A program made the position numbers and the translations under genes. 64,000 bases of DNA from Mermis nigrescens (lineage: Eukaryota; Nematoda; Enoplea; Mermithida; Mermithidae), in assembly GCA_036768485.1 (NCBI GenBank), contig JAVLUZ010000145.1:22787522-22851521 (forward strand), read 5' to 3'. Under the pieces are notes generated by a model that worked only from the letters and a program-made list of their open reading frames with translations, did no database searches and was not told the origin of the DNA. Below are positions 57,301 through 64,000 of this stretch, piece after piece (the first letter of the stretch is position 1; the number at the start of each line of letters is the position of its first letter).

Positions 57301-60059
57301 TGTGGCTGGAAACGGCTGGAAAGGACGGCGCAAGATAGGCATTGGATTCAATATGGTGAAAACGTTGTCGGCGCCAGAATCAAGTGCTGCCATTTGTACT
57401 TCGAAGCGGGCTTCGATATCCATAAGTCGTTTCTCCAAAGTGTCTAAATGTTTATCTATTTTAATAAACTGCCTAACTTTTGGCAAACGACTAGCACATA
57501 AAAACGGTTGGTCGATTTTAGACAAGGCATCGTAAGTTGGTTGGTCGATATTCAGACACTTGATGTGTCTCCACAGATCGCAGTAGTCGCGACAGAGGGC
57601 GCAGGAATTGTTTCCTACAACGTCCTTGCACGTAAGACATCGTGTCTGATGATCAAGCGTCGTCGCATCTGTAGACGGTGAATCGGTCAATCTGGTCGAC
57701 GACTTTTCCCGTTGCGTTTTGAAGGCGACATTATGTAATTTATTTGTTCAATAATCGATTTATATATTAATAATCGTCGACGTATGAATATAAATCCCTT
57801 TTTTCTTTAATTTGGGTTGTCTGGAGAAGAAGTTGTTCCAAAGCGTACCATTGAACGATGGTTTGAAAAATTCCGGGCTGGAAGCAATAGTCTTGAAGAT
57901 TTACCCTACGAAAGAAGGCCAAGGGAAATTTCTACACAAGAAATTCAGGACCTGTTGCATACTGATAAATGGATCACTACCCTAGAAATTGCTGAGCACT
58001 TGGGCACTGTTCACAGTACAATTGAATGACAACTACATGAAATGGGCATGGTCAGTAAACTTGGTGCATAGGTACCCCACAAGCTTACTGACCAACAAAA
58101 AGCGCAGCGGGTGACCATCTGTCCTATTACCAGTTCCTTATTGATTCGCCAAAACCATGAGCCATTTCGACTGCATTAAAACCGGTGATGAAAAGTGGAC
58201 CCTCTATGTCAATATGACACGGAAGCGACAATGGGTGCCAAAAGGGGAAAAAGCTGAGGCAATTTCAAAGCCAGATTTGCATGCCGAAAAATTGATGTTG
58301 TGTGTATGACGGAGCATGAATGGAATTTTATACTACGAATTGCTGCCACCGAATGTAACTGTTACAAGGGACTTGTACGCCACTCAGCTTGACCAGGTGC
58401 ATGATGCCATCTTACGAAAACAACCCATTTCGGAAACACGAAAAGGAGTTATTCTTTTGCATGATAACGCACGACCACATATCGCAAAAATTGTCCAGGA
58501 GAAAACTATGGAGCTTAAATGGGAAGTGTTACCCCATCCTCCATACTCACCTGACTTGGCCCCTCCCGACTATCATTTGTTTCGATCATTGCGAAATCAC
58601 ATTGCTGAAAAAACTTTTGCCGATGAACATGAAATCCAGCAAAATTGGAAAACTTTTTTCTTCTAAGTGTGGGTCTTTTTACCGAAGCGGTATTTTGAGC
58701 TTGCCCCAAAGATGGGAGCAGGTTGTGGATAATTGTGGATTGTACATTGATGATTGAATCACTGTATTTTACAGTAAAATTGTAAATAAATAAAAGTGCA
58801 TGTTTTGCGACACTCATATCGAGCCAACCCGTAAAATATTAATCAAATTTATTTGAAGCCTAATTAGGTAAATTTATTCTGTATTTTATTTCATTAATAA
58901 ACTATCTCGCAGCCCAATAGCCTGAGCGTCATTGACCTGTCCAATCGACTTCGTGTGCTTCTAATTAGCTTAATCGAATTTCTACGAAAAGCGCTTAATT
59001 GCTCAGGAGAAATGGAGAGCTTGCCAGTTGCTTCTTCATCTTACGATGCTCATGACCCGAGTATGATTTTTTTAGGAATTAATATATGTGCATATCTTCA
59101 GATAATTTCCGTATTTGTTCTATTCAAGTCAAAACCATAGCAGTATTTTTCCTGATCTTCTCAGTTTTCTTATTTTTTTCTTATTTCTTCTCAGTGTTTT
59201 CCTGATTTTTTTCCAGTTTCGATCCGTTTGATTATTTCGCTCTTCTTATTTGTCTATGTATTCGAATATTTAATCAGTCAAATTTAATAAAAGTAAATGA
59301 AGTTTCTAATTTTTTTGCCATTTATAAATTCTTACAATCTGTTGAAACCTGACTTTTTATATTAGTTTTGACAAGCCCAGCTGCGCCAGTTGACGAAATT
59401 TGATTTCGAAAATTGTCCTAACATTCGTCTTCGAGCATCTATTTCACTAAAGTGAATTATTGTCCCTGTAGTGTAATGTTCGACTTTTAACATGCGTTTC
59501 TTCATTGTTGATTTTGAGTTTCAATTCTTAACTTAAATATTAATTTTTTTACATTTGTTATTTTTTTAAGATTTTTACATTTTACAATAGATACGAATAA
59601 ATAAGCAATAGTAGATAATAAGTAATAATCAAAATCAATAACGGTAAATATTTGATGTGATTATTTGTGATGTTATAATAGTAATCGTAAAAATGATCCT
59701 TTCTCGTTGTTATGATCATGATCACTATCATCATCAATATTTTTATTATCATGATCGTTTTTTTGAATCATTGTCATTGTTTTTCCTCATTATTATTAAT
59801 TACCGATCCTTACTTTTGATTAGTAAATCACTGTCATTCTATTAATTATTTTTCAATATTATTATTGTTTTATAATATAATAATGATCATTACTTTTAAT
59901 TTATTCTCTCGACGATATAAAACTATGTAGCTTGTGTTAACGTCAACAGATTGCTCCAGTGCATTTAACTCGACCGATTCAGCGTTATTAGATGATAAGG
60001 AATTACCGGCAAAAGTGCATTTTGATGACGGCCACGATAAAACCTTCAAGGGAAATGCG
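45199..60059 (+). CDS. Divergent vinculin-family protein, partial (8 exons found)
   Basis: Phase-compatible exons: 45199-45309, 45922-46093, 47551-47696, 48062-48230, 50370-50603, 52867-53015, 58913-59060, 59950-60059, about 413 aa, all with GT-AG introns. Landmarks of the vinculin head appear in the right order: VPDLTDSIMAVSEAVDNLIR then VGKAT, FDPFSLKYRTELAKSAE, and CILQGTSTVLMCVDEWEV (compare the GILQGTS...DE-EV block of nematode and vertebrate vinculins), then the helical D1/D2 segments. Vinculin links talin and alpha-catenin to actin at adhesion sites. Only about the first 40% is present; the proline-rich hinge and actin-binding tail would lie downstream. The initiator exon upstream of 45199 was not identified. 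Divergence is high, so a vinculin paralogue or a decaying copy cannot be excluded, although no in-frame stop was met. Confidence 0.8.
45400..45475. repeat. TTAATTAA low-complexity run
   Basis: AATTAATTAATTAATAAATT-type run, internally palindromic, in the intron after the first vinculin-like exon. Confidence 0.8.
45922..46093 (+). CDS. Vinculin-like exon, VGK block
   Basis: Acceptor attaaag, donor gtaatt (phase 1). It begins VGKATCRQIADDIMRL and ends FDPFSLKYRTELAKSAE, aligning with the vinculin segment that ends in a DPYS...GS motif before the GILxGTS helix. Confidence 0.82.
47551..47696 (+). CDS. Vinculin-like exon, ILQGTS block
   Basis: Acceptor ttgctctcag. It reads (C)ILQGTSTVLMCVDEWEV, then a helix with NVVENLRLANSIADADSLLH. 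This is the strongest vinculin signature in the window. Donor gtaaag, phase 0. Confidence 0.87.
48062..48230 (+). CDS. Vinculin-like exon, D1 third helix pair
   Basis: Acceptor ttcatag, donor gtaagc (phase 1). It reads SPMLTELLKMVGKRANDLID, then ALDTLTSLFPALLSSARKLI, matching the vinculin segment where helices with LP(V/A)L-SA precede the next bundle. Confidence 0.82.
48790..49054 (-). mobile_element. MITE-A copy with 8-bp target duplication (7/8)
   Basis: Minus-strand copy, TTACACGTGGGCG ... GTGCTGCCCACCTAT, flanked by GTTTAGAT and GTTTGGAT. It lies in the intron after the 48062-48230 exon. Confidence 0.87.
50370..50603 (+). CDS. Vinculin-like exon
   Basis: Acceptor gtctttttcag. It encodes amphipathic helices (QTLDKVNGLVQRISCEIDRI ... 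SIEKLKPIVEKWLLMLDDNF). It takes two bases to complete the preceding codon and leaves phase 1 at a gtataa donor. Confidence 0.75.
50640..51215 (+). repeat. Degenerate duplication in a vinculin-like intron
   Basis: The 50640-50800 block (CTCAAGGACAAAATAGAGAA, TTAGGCAAAAGTAAGGTCA) recurs at 51070-51215 (CTTAAGGACAATATGAAAAA, TTAGACAAAAGTAACGTCA). Related sequence appears at 44510-44880 (AGTCATCAGGGAGATAAAC). Confidence 0.55.
52867..53015 (+). CDS. Vinculin-like exon
   Basis: Acceptor gatattttag, donor gtaacg (phase 0). It reads ENATWQILQGAERIACRVKT, then VVRKLCQEVELLLKLLLQNK, similar to vinculin head repeats of the type (A)IRQIL-EA-KI-E-C...L-EI-L. It splices in phase directly to 58913, across a 5.9-kb intron filled with transposons. 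Confidence 0.78.
53882..55768 (-). CDS. LINE reverse transcriptase (628-aa open frame)
   Basis: Long intact frame with the reverse transcriptase motif series: ALVIPIFKKGNPHSVENYRP ISL, QQFGFLKNKSCTSQLL, VVYIDFCKAFDSVVHSKL, SGVPQGSVLGPTLF and the catalytic FADD box (NIMLFADDLKIF). The C-terminus (NVQRKFTKRILWR, then FANRVARIWNTLP) is typical of the CR1/L2/Jockey group. The frame is preserved although the upstream endonuclease is broken, which suggests a fairly young insertion. Confidence 0.93.
   Translation of the reverse strand: MNLQGKNRRVWRLLKKNPGLSDQYKMVSKSVENAIADFYSREENELLKQGSSLKNFYNFVNARLKLKQSVPDLESNGQVFSNETEKANAFNEFFGSVFTIDNGILPLNIDSIEVDYRPIVKFEHSTVAAVLNKIKPTHSVGPDGLSAYFLKQIRVALVEPLSTIFEVSYRSGMLPRLWLEALVIPIFKKGNPHSVENYRPISLCCVLCKVMESIINNAILDYFDKSDLINQQQFGFLKNKSCTSQLLKCRNLWTKTLDNHVPMDVVYIDFCKAFDSVVHSKLILKLESLGISGTLLNWVKAFLMGRSQKVKINGFLSAPIPVISGVPQGSVLGPTLFLVFINDLVDSIKHSNIMLFADDLKIFNFSREFRSLQADLDSLHGWTEKWQLQISYDKCATLYLGYGNPKNIYNLFLKDLADAEASIKDLGVFVSNDLSSSIHCVNIASKASRVASLIQKTFISRNIDLMVKAFKVYVRPILEYSTVVWNPYLIKDINQIENVQRKFTKRILWRHQQQDLSYSERLNLLDLERLETRRIYFDLTFAFRIIKGQLLSVSDFFESAPNRGTRSNNDIKLYIRKSHLDCRKNDFANRVARIWNTLPQCIVDCRNFKQFRVLVSKLNLLEFLKGRM
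55769..56782 (-). pseudogene. LINE apurinic-type endonuclease domain, frameshifted
   Basis: The 5' part of ORF2 carries ARSLCNKLGQLNFLL, YDLIFITETWLTD and FILCYRSP on 56782-56276. After a frameshift it reads LGDFNFPEIRWN near 56250-56215, then GLYQFTRLPTLGNNILELIF and SDHDSLTFDILIPNKF near 56030-55990. These are the conserved NARSL, ETWL, GDFN and SDH blocks of LINE endonucleases. At least three frame changes or stops make it inactive. Confidence 0.85.
56821..57690 (-). CDS. LINE ORF1 protein (289 aa)
   Basis: Opens with a cysteine/histidine cluster (CLTCKDVVGNNSCALCRDYC and WRHIKCLN) resembling the PHD/zinc-finger-like ORF1 domain of CR1-group LINEs. A charged segment follows (IKIDKHLDTLEKRLMDIEA), then a basic C-terminal half. 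It ends 38 bases before ORF2 starts. ORF1 proteins of this class bind RNA during retrotransposition. The GC content is higher than the surrounding intron. Confidence 0.82.
   Translation of the reverse strand: MTDSPSTDATTLDHQTRCLTCKDVVGNNSCALCRDYCDLWRHIKCLNIDQPTYDALSKIDQPFLCASRLPKVRQFIKIDKHLDTLEKRLMDIEARFEVQMAALDSGADNVFTILNPMPILRRPFQPFPATLPPSGTKNFNAVEDVIEAHLKRNNAVLFGLPDSNDDLAAVRDLLCMERDEDVEPVRPSDVQYLFRDGPADAGGKRPRFSKVICATSKVKLSFITFINKVVKRLDEKFRDLRARPDLTYRQRQEGRQLRENFKNFANSEHLIYNNKKCIVRKNDRKIVFR
57810..58757 (+). pseudogene. Mariner transposase, C-terminal major part, inactivated
   Basis: The frame starting near 57810 encodes the second helix-turn-helix region (RTIERWFEKFRAGSNSLEDL) until a stop at 58027. 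The catalytic domain continues in other frames, with an in-frame block at 58316-58666 containing HDNARPH and SPDLAPPDYHLF, and the C-terminus GSFYRSGILSLPQRWEQVVD in a shifted frame near 58670-58757. At least two frameshifts and several stops break it. Confidence 0.88.
58913..59060 (+). CDS. Vinculin-like exon downstream of the transposon-filled intron
   Basis: Acceptor atctcgcag, donor gtatga (phase 1). It reads NSLSVIDLSNRLRVLLISLI, then EFLRKALNCSGEMESLPVAS, resembling the SP-A--LA-QV---L--L helix of vinculin repeats. Confidence 0.72.
59950..60059 (+). CDS. Vinculin-like exon, last recognised
   Basis: Acceptor gtcaacag, donor gtaagta (phase 0). It encodes SAFNSTDSALLDDKELPAKV, then HFDDGHDKTFKGNA. 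Strong splice sites and matching phase support it, but the sequence itself is acidic and not diagnostic. The next exon was not found with confidence. Confidence 0.6.
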
Positions 60060-61046
60060 GTAAGTAAAAATCTTTCGAATCACAGAATTTTGAAATTTCA
60101 GTGAGAAATTTGGAAAAAATTTTAATTTCAAGGTCGAAATGATAATGAATCATTACGCGTAAATTTCTGCAGTCAAATATGGAGTTCTTTAACGTATACA
60201 TCTTATTTTTAGCGCGTTAAACGTCGCATGAAAACTTTACCAATATTATCCTTAATTTAATACATATCTTCATTCGTACTCAATGGAATTTGTAAAATTA
60301 AACTTCATATGCATGCTTTTACTAATTTTTATGCTTGCGTTGCTATTTGAGTTGTTTGAGAAGAATTTCTACTCAAAATGCAAGAAAAAAGTACGTTTTT
60401 TCATCGCGGTTTTTTGCTCGTTATTCTGCAACTTCTGCTTTGCATCTATGAACTCATCATTTCTTCTTATCTTTTTTCCGCTTTCCGGTAAAATAATTTT
60501 GTTTTATCATAGATTAAAAATTGATTAAAAATAGCCCTAAACAGAAGGTCCTATGACTTCATTCTTCAAGGAAAAAGATAAATATTTCAGCTGAGAGTAT
60601 CCAACGTTGTAAAGCACGTTTTAGAATGTGTTTTGTTCATAAAACCTGCATTTGTGATGAAGCGAATTTTTTTGTCAAAATGAGCAAAAAATTGAGTTTT
60701 GACGAAAAAAGCATCACTAAAAAGAGAAAATCAATCACATCGTGATTTTTGGTAGTGCATCAATGAAAGTCATATTCTGTCTTTGTTTTACCGGAATTGT
60801 GAGATCAAATGCTAATCAGTGACCAATCTGCGACAAGATAAAAGTTGTTTTCCTTAACCAAAGAAGTGAGGTATTTCAAGAAATTTCTATAGAAAAGGCA
60901 GAAAAAATAGAATAAAATTGTGACTCTAGTAATGTAAATCAGAAATTGCGTCACCATATGCAAAATAACCACATGTTGACATCTCTTACATAGCAAAAGT
61001 TATTAGACAGCTGAAACGAACTTAATTAAAAACCCTCGTATATATA

Positions 61047-61646
61047 CAGGGTGGCCCATAAAAAATGGCTACATTTGGATTTAAGAGGTCATAACTTGGG
61101 CTGGTGTGAACAAAAAACTCTAGGACTAGTTGCACTAAATAGATGAAAGCTCCTCCTTTCAAGCCGGGAAAGAACTTTTGGCTGGATGTCAACTGTCCGG
61201 GCGCTACGGCAATTAGTTTGCTTGCACCCTACTGTAATATTGTTAACCCAAATATCATCATTCGTCCTGCCATAAATTTGCACCCACTTCCGACGATATC
61301 CTGAAGTTTTTGCACTTAGTAGGATGTGTACATACTCTAAGGGTTTAAAAAATGGGCCAATTGATTTTTGCGACCAAACACGTTGTGGAAGTGTCAAGAA
61401 AGGTTTCGTATAAACGCATTAATGTGATACAATGCAGAAACTCTGCGGTTTAAACAATGTCAAAGTAGGGTGTAAAGGAATTGCCATAGCGCCCCAAAAG
61501 TTGACATCTGGCCAAATTTTTTCACACGGTTCGAAAGAAGACACTGTTATCTGTCTAATGCAGTCAGTTTTAAAGTTTTATCTTCACATCAACTGAAGTA
61601 AAGACTTGTTGAATCGGAATGTAGCCCTTTTTTATGGGCCACCCTG
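61047..61646. mobile_element. 600-bp non-autonomous Tc1/mariner-type element
   Basis: Perfectly opposed termini begin CAGGGTGGCCCATAAAAAA and continue nearly identically to about 35 bases, each end flanked by TATATA (TA target). The interior has only a 102-aa minus-strand frame (61089-61397) that is not recognisable as an intact transposase, so the element is an internally deleted or MITE-like copy. Confidence 0.8.
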
Positions 61647-61759
61647 TATATATAAAACAGTGCGTTTCATGTTTCAAAAGCTTGGAATGTCTTCTCCGAT
61701 TAACTAACTTTTTCTTCGTAGTGTACTAATATAGGAAAGTGCAACACAAACGAAATATT

Positions 61760-62085
61760 TGCATACGCAAGAGTGTGTCGCATGTCCTTGCATGATGACC
61801 GCCTCGCCGACCAAGCAAAAATCGAGCTTCGATCACATTGGTCCTCAGAAATTGAGCTTCCATCCCATTAGTCCATTCAGACTAAGTTCAGATGGAGCTG
61901 TATTCGTGTCCCACGTAGTTGGTTTCAACGGCCGGTGTCCGTTCGAGTCGACCCGATTCTATCAATCGACGATTCCCCATCCGGCAAATCGCTCCGAATA
62001 TTCTCAGAGGAGCGAAGGAAGCGAAAATTTGGCAATTGCCAAAACTAAATGCAGAAATTGTGGCTCGACTCCAAGAACTTGTTGA
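61760..62085 (+). other. GC-rich exon-like segment, unassigned
   Basis: A markedly GC-richer block whose + strand frame (61759-62085) is open for 108 codons, ending KTKCRNCGSTPRTC; other frames are also open. It could be a downstream exon, an exon of another gene, or a SINE (a B-box-like GTTCGAGTCGACC lies at about 61941). No vinculin motif was seen and no splice pair fits the phase-0 end at 60059, so it is left unassigned. Confidence 0.3.
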
Positions 62086-62269
62086 GCCACACCTTCAAAC
62101 CTTGCGCCGCCCGGCATCAAATATATACCAAATATCGGAAACATATCATATTTTAAATAAGAAATAGCGAAATATCATATTTGTATCATATTAAAATTAA
62201 GCTAACTATGCCAATATCATATTTTAATTATTTTTAGCCTACCAAAATAACGCTACCCAGAACACGTAA

Positions 62270-62400
62270 CTATGTTCACGTCCCCTAGAGCTTTCATCCC
62301 ACCCCTCACGCAGACCCCTGGATTTAATAGCTAAATTTTTTTGTCTTTTACGAGTTTTAGATGCCAATGAATGGGCTCGATTACTATTGTCGGAAAATTA
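62270..62400 (-). mobile_element. Decayed MITE-A relic
   Basis: Contains GATGCCAATGAATGGGCTCG and TGTCGGAAAATTATGTG, the reverse-strand core of MITE-A, without clear ends. Confidence 0.5.
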
Positions 62401-62469
62401 TGTGTTTGAACCGCGTACGTGCGCTGAAGATAGCACAGCATTTGCTTATACGCATGAATTAAATCATCA

Positions 62470-63960
62470 TAGGTAGCGCGATAGCCCCACCTATTATATA
62501 CTTGGCCATCCTTTTTTCATATATGTTTATCACAGCGAGTGCGAAATTTGTGCCCCCCCTCACAGCAACAACGGCACACACCTGGGAGGTGCGGTTTTTT
62601 TAAAAGGTAGATAATAAAAAGACTTAGATATCTTTTTTTACACTCAATACCGAGCTAGTCGTGAGTGTGTAAAGTTTACACCAAAAGTTCAAATGATCGA
62701 CGGAGGGCCATTTTTAAAAAATGTTTTCCTTAATTAGTAGGTTACGAATCTGGTCTTAAAATTCCTTTACACTCATTAGTTGTTGCACAGGAGTGTAAAT
62801 TAGACGGTTTTTTACTGTTTTCATGTACACAAGCATATCCAACTCAGTTTTACATTCTATGCAGTCTGATTGGTTTCAAAAGGTAGACGGTTATAAAATC
62901 TAAAGGAGCCTTTTTTATTTTTTTTAAAGTAATGTTTTCAAATTTAGAGGCGGTTTATTGTAAAGAGTCTAGACAAAAATTTTTCCCGCCCAGTGCGTGG
63001 TGGGTGATGAATTTTAGAAAAAATGTTCTCCGTAGGGTCAGAATAACGAATCTGACCTTTAATACTTTTCTACAGCCAGTGTTTGTTGAGGTATGAAGAG
63101 GTGAACTTTGAATTATACATCTATTTTCTAATGCCGATAGATAACTCCGTATGCATATTATTTGATCAAATTTTTCTTATTTCAGAGGTTTTCGACTCGT
63201 CTTTAATGAATAATTATTTTTATTATCATAAATGCGCTATTCTTAAACTTCAGTAGAATGATGAATGTTTTTCAATATAGTATAATCAAGCTGAAATCTT
63301 GGCTGCGAGTTGAGTTGGTGCAATGGCTGACGTATCCGTTCTCGCATGTGGATTTAAAAAGAATAATGGGTTCAAGTCTTCTGAATACTAACTTTTTTCA
63401 TTTTTGTAATTCTTTCAGCAAAACCATGCACTTCATTTGACTTATTCATCTATTTAGGTTCTGCGAGATGACACTTTTTTCGTTTTTTGAATGTAGCCTC
63501 AGTTCTCGAATGGGAGTGTAAAGAGTGCAAAAATCTGGGGGTGAAAAGACACATTTTGTGTCGAGTTTTCGACTTGTTTATGTCTGCCAACAAGTCCGGT
63601 TATGAGTTTTAAGAAATTTTTTCTGAAAGAAATGTACTACGGATCAAGCGCTGTCTTGTGCTTACCAGCAAACTTTTCTACAATCAATACGCAGTCAGTA
63701 CCAGGGGTTTAAACTTTACATTCTAGTTGATGAGTAAAAAAACAGATTTTGTCCAAGATTTCTCTGCCAACTTTTTCGGTAATGAGTTGGGATGAATTGA
63801 ATAAAATAGGAATAAAGTAACTTCTAAGGGCTACACGTCGGAGCAAGCCGCGTTCAAAAAACGTAATATTGAGTTGTTTACGGGGGTGTAAAGTTCGAAA
63901 TCTGTGGTGTAAAATGGCCGAAAAAACAGGTTTTTTTCGTATTTTGATCAATAAATCATA
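62470..63960 (+). repeat. Second copy of the GTGTAAAG/TTTACAC repeat block
   Basis: Parallels 25330-26900: TAGGTAGCGCGATAGC lead, ACACTCAATACCGAG, GTGTGTAAAGTTTACACC, AGAGTGCAAAAATCTGGGG, TTCGACTTGTTTATGTCTGC and CTCAATACGCAGTCAG. A tRNA-like B box (GGGTTCAAGTC) sits near 63366. Confidence 0.6.
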
Positions 63961-64000
63961 TCAAATATTTTGCGGAACATAAGTTCGGCACATACAAACG

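Larger units (their letters stand above)
53690..57800 (-). mobile_element. CR1/L2-like non-LTR retrotransposon, near full length
   Basis: Two reading frames in LINE order run on the minus strand: ORF1 57690-56821, then an endonuclease/reverse transcriptase frame 56782-53882 broken by frameshifts. The 3' end is at about 53690, where the sense strand finishes in short ATTCTA-like repeats rather than a long poly(A), as in CR1/L2 relatives. The element sits inside the mariner and inside an intron of the vinculin-like gene, in antisense orientation. Boundaries are approximate because no clear target-site duplication was seen. Confidence 0.88.
53421..58831 (+). mobile_element. Mariner transposon interrupted by a LINE
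   Basis: Matching terminal inverted repeats containing GGCTCGATATGAGTGTCGCA lie at 53427-53450 and, reversed, at 58804-58827, each end flanked by TA. Removing the LINE leaves about 1.3 kb, the normal size of a mariner. The N-terminal part (HCILFEYDLGHSAALATEN) reads at about 53620-53680, and the rest resumes at about 57810 (FGLSGEEVVPKRTIERWFEK). The catalytic region is recognisable: TGDEKW near 58180, LLHDNARPH near 58460 and PYSPDLAPPDYHLF near 58550, with 34 residues between the second and third aspartates (D34D). Stops and frameshifts are numerous, so the element is dead. The mariner predates the LINE insertion. Confidence 0.9.

Noticed and set aside
62350..62450. Exon-like frame reading MPMNGLDYYCRK
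   Set aside because: Matches the reverse-strand core of MITE-A, so it is a repeat relic.

Overview
The window is AT-rich eukaryotic DNA from an invertebrate animal. Coding exons are short, lie between GT-AG introns with T-rich acceptors, and encode metazoan-type proteins. Introns and intergenic DNA are packed with transposable elements: CR1/L2-like LINE, mariner, Penelope-like element, tRNA-derived SINEs and hAT-like MITEs. A nematode or other protostome is plausible, but the sequence alone does not settle the phylum.

Region 1 (1-4158) is repeat DNA: a GTAC-ended MITE interrupted by a 676-bp inverted-repeat element that carries a 20-bp tandem array and a tRNA-like segment, then a GCTATATAGC-rich low-complexity block. 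Region 2 (4159-19643, + strand) is an essentially complete ING3-type gene. Ten phase-consistent exons were assembled by hand; they encode about 425 aa, with the ING N-terminal domain in exons 1-4, a basic/low-complexity middle, and a C-terminal C4HC3 PHD finger in exons 9-10. Its product is expected to be the H3K4me3-reading subunit of a NuA4/TIP60-type acetyltransferase. Its introns hold several MITE families, a five-fold CCAAT-box array and short tandem repeats.

Region 3 (19644-45198) is a long intergenic stretch with no confident gene. It holds hAT-like MITE copies, two opposed copies of one tRNA-derived SINE, an inverted pair of Penelope-like GIY-YIG 3' ends, foldback elements built from arrays of short repeats, one of which encloses a cysteine-rich reading frame, and a roughly 470-bp ATT microsatellite. 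One minus-strand exon-like segment near 23.8-24.1 kb may belong to an unrecognised gene. A repeat-poor, GC-richer interval at 42.4-43.4 kb may be regulatory.

Region 4 (45199 to beyond 60059, + strand) is the N-terminal part of a divergent vinculin-family gene. Eight phase-compatible exons (about 413 aa) cover roughly the first 40% of a vinculin. The initiating exon was not found and the tail lies outside the window. One intron (53016-58912) contains a nested insertion: a CR1/L2-like LINE on the minus strand has landed inside a roughly 1.3-kb mariner whose matching terminal repeats sit at 53.42 and 58.83 kb. The last 4 kb hold a 600-bp Tc1/mariner-type non-autonomous element, a GC-rich unassigned segment, and degenerate GTGTAAA/TTTACAC repeats also seen at 25.3-26.9 kb.

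The two host genes are unrelated in function (chromatin and cell adhesion), and nothing suggests joint regulation. All coordinates come from reading splice signals and reading frames by eye; no search or alignment program was run.
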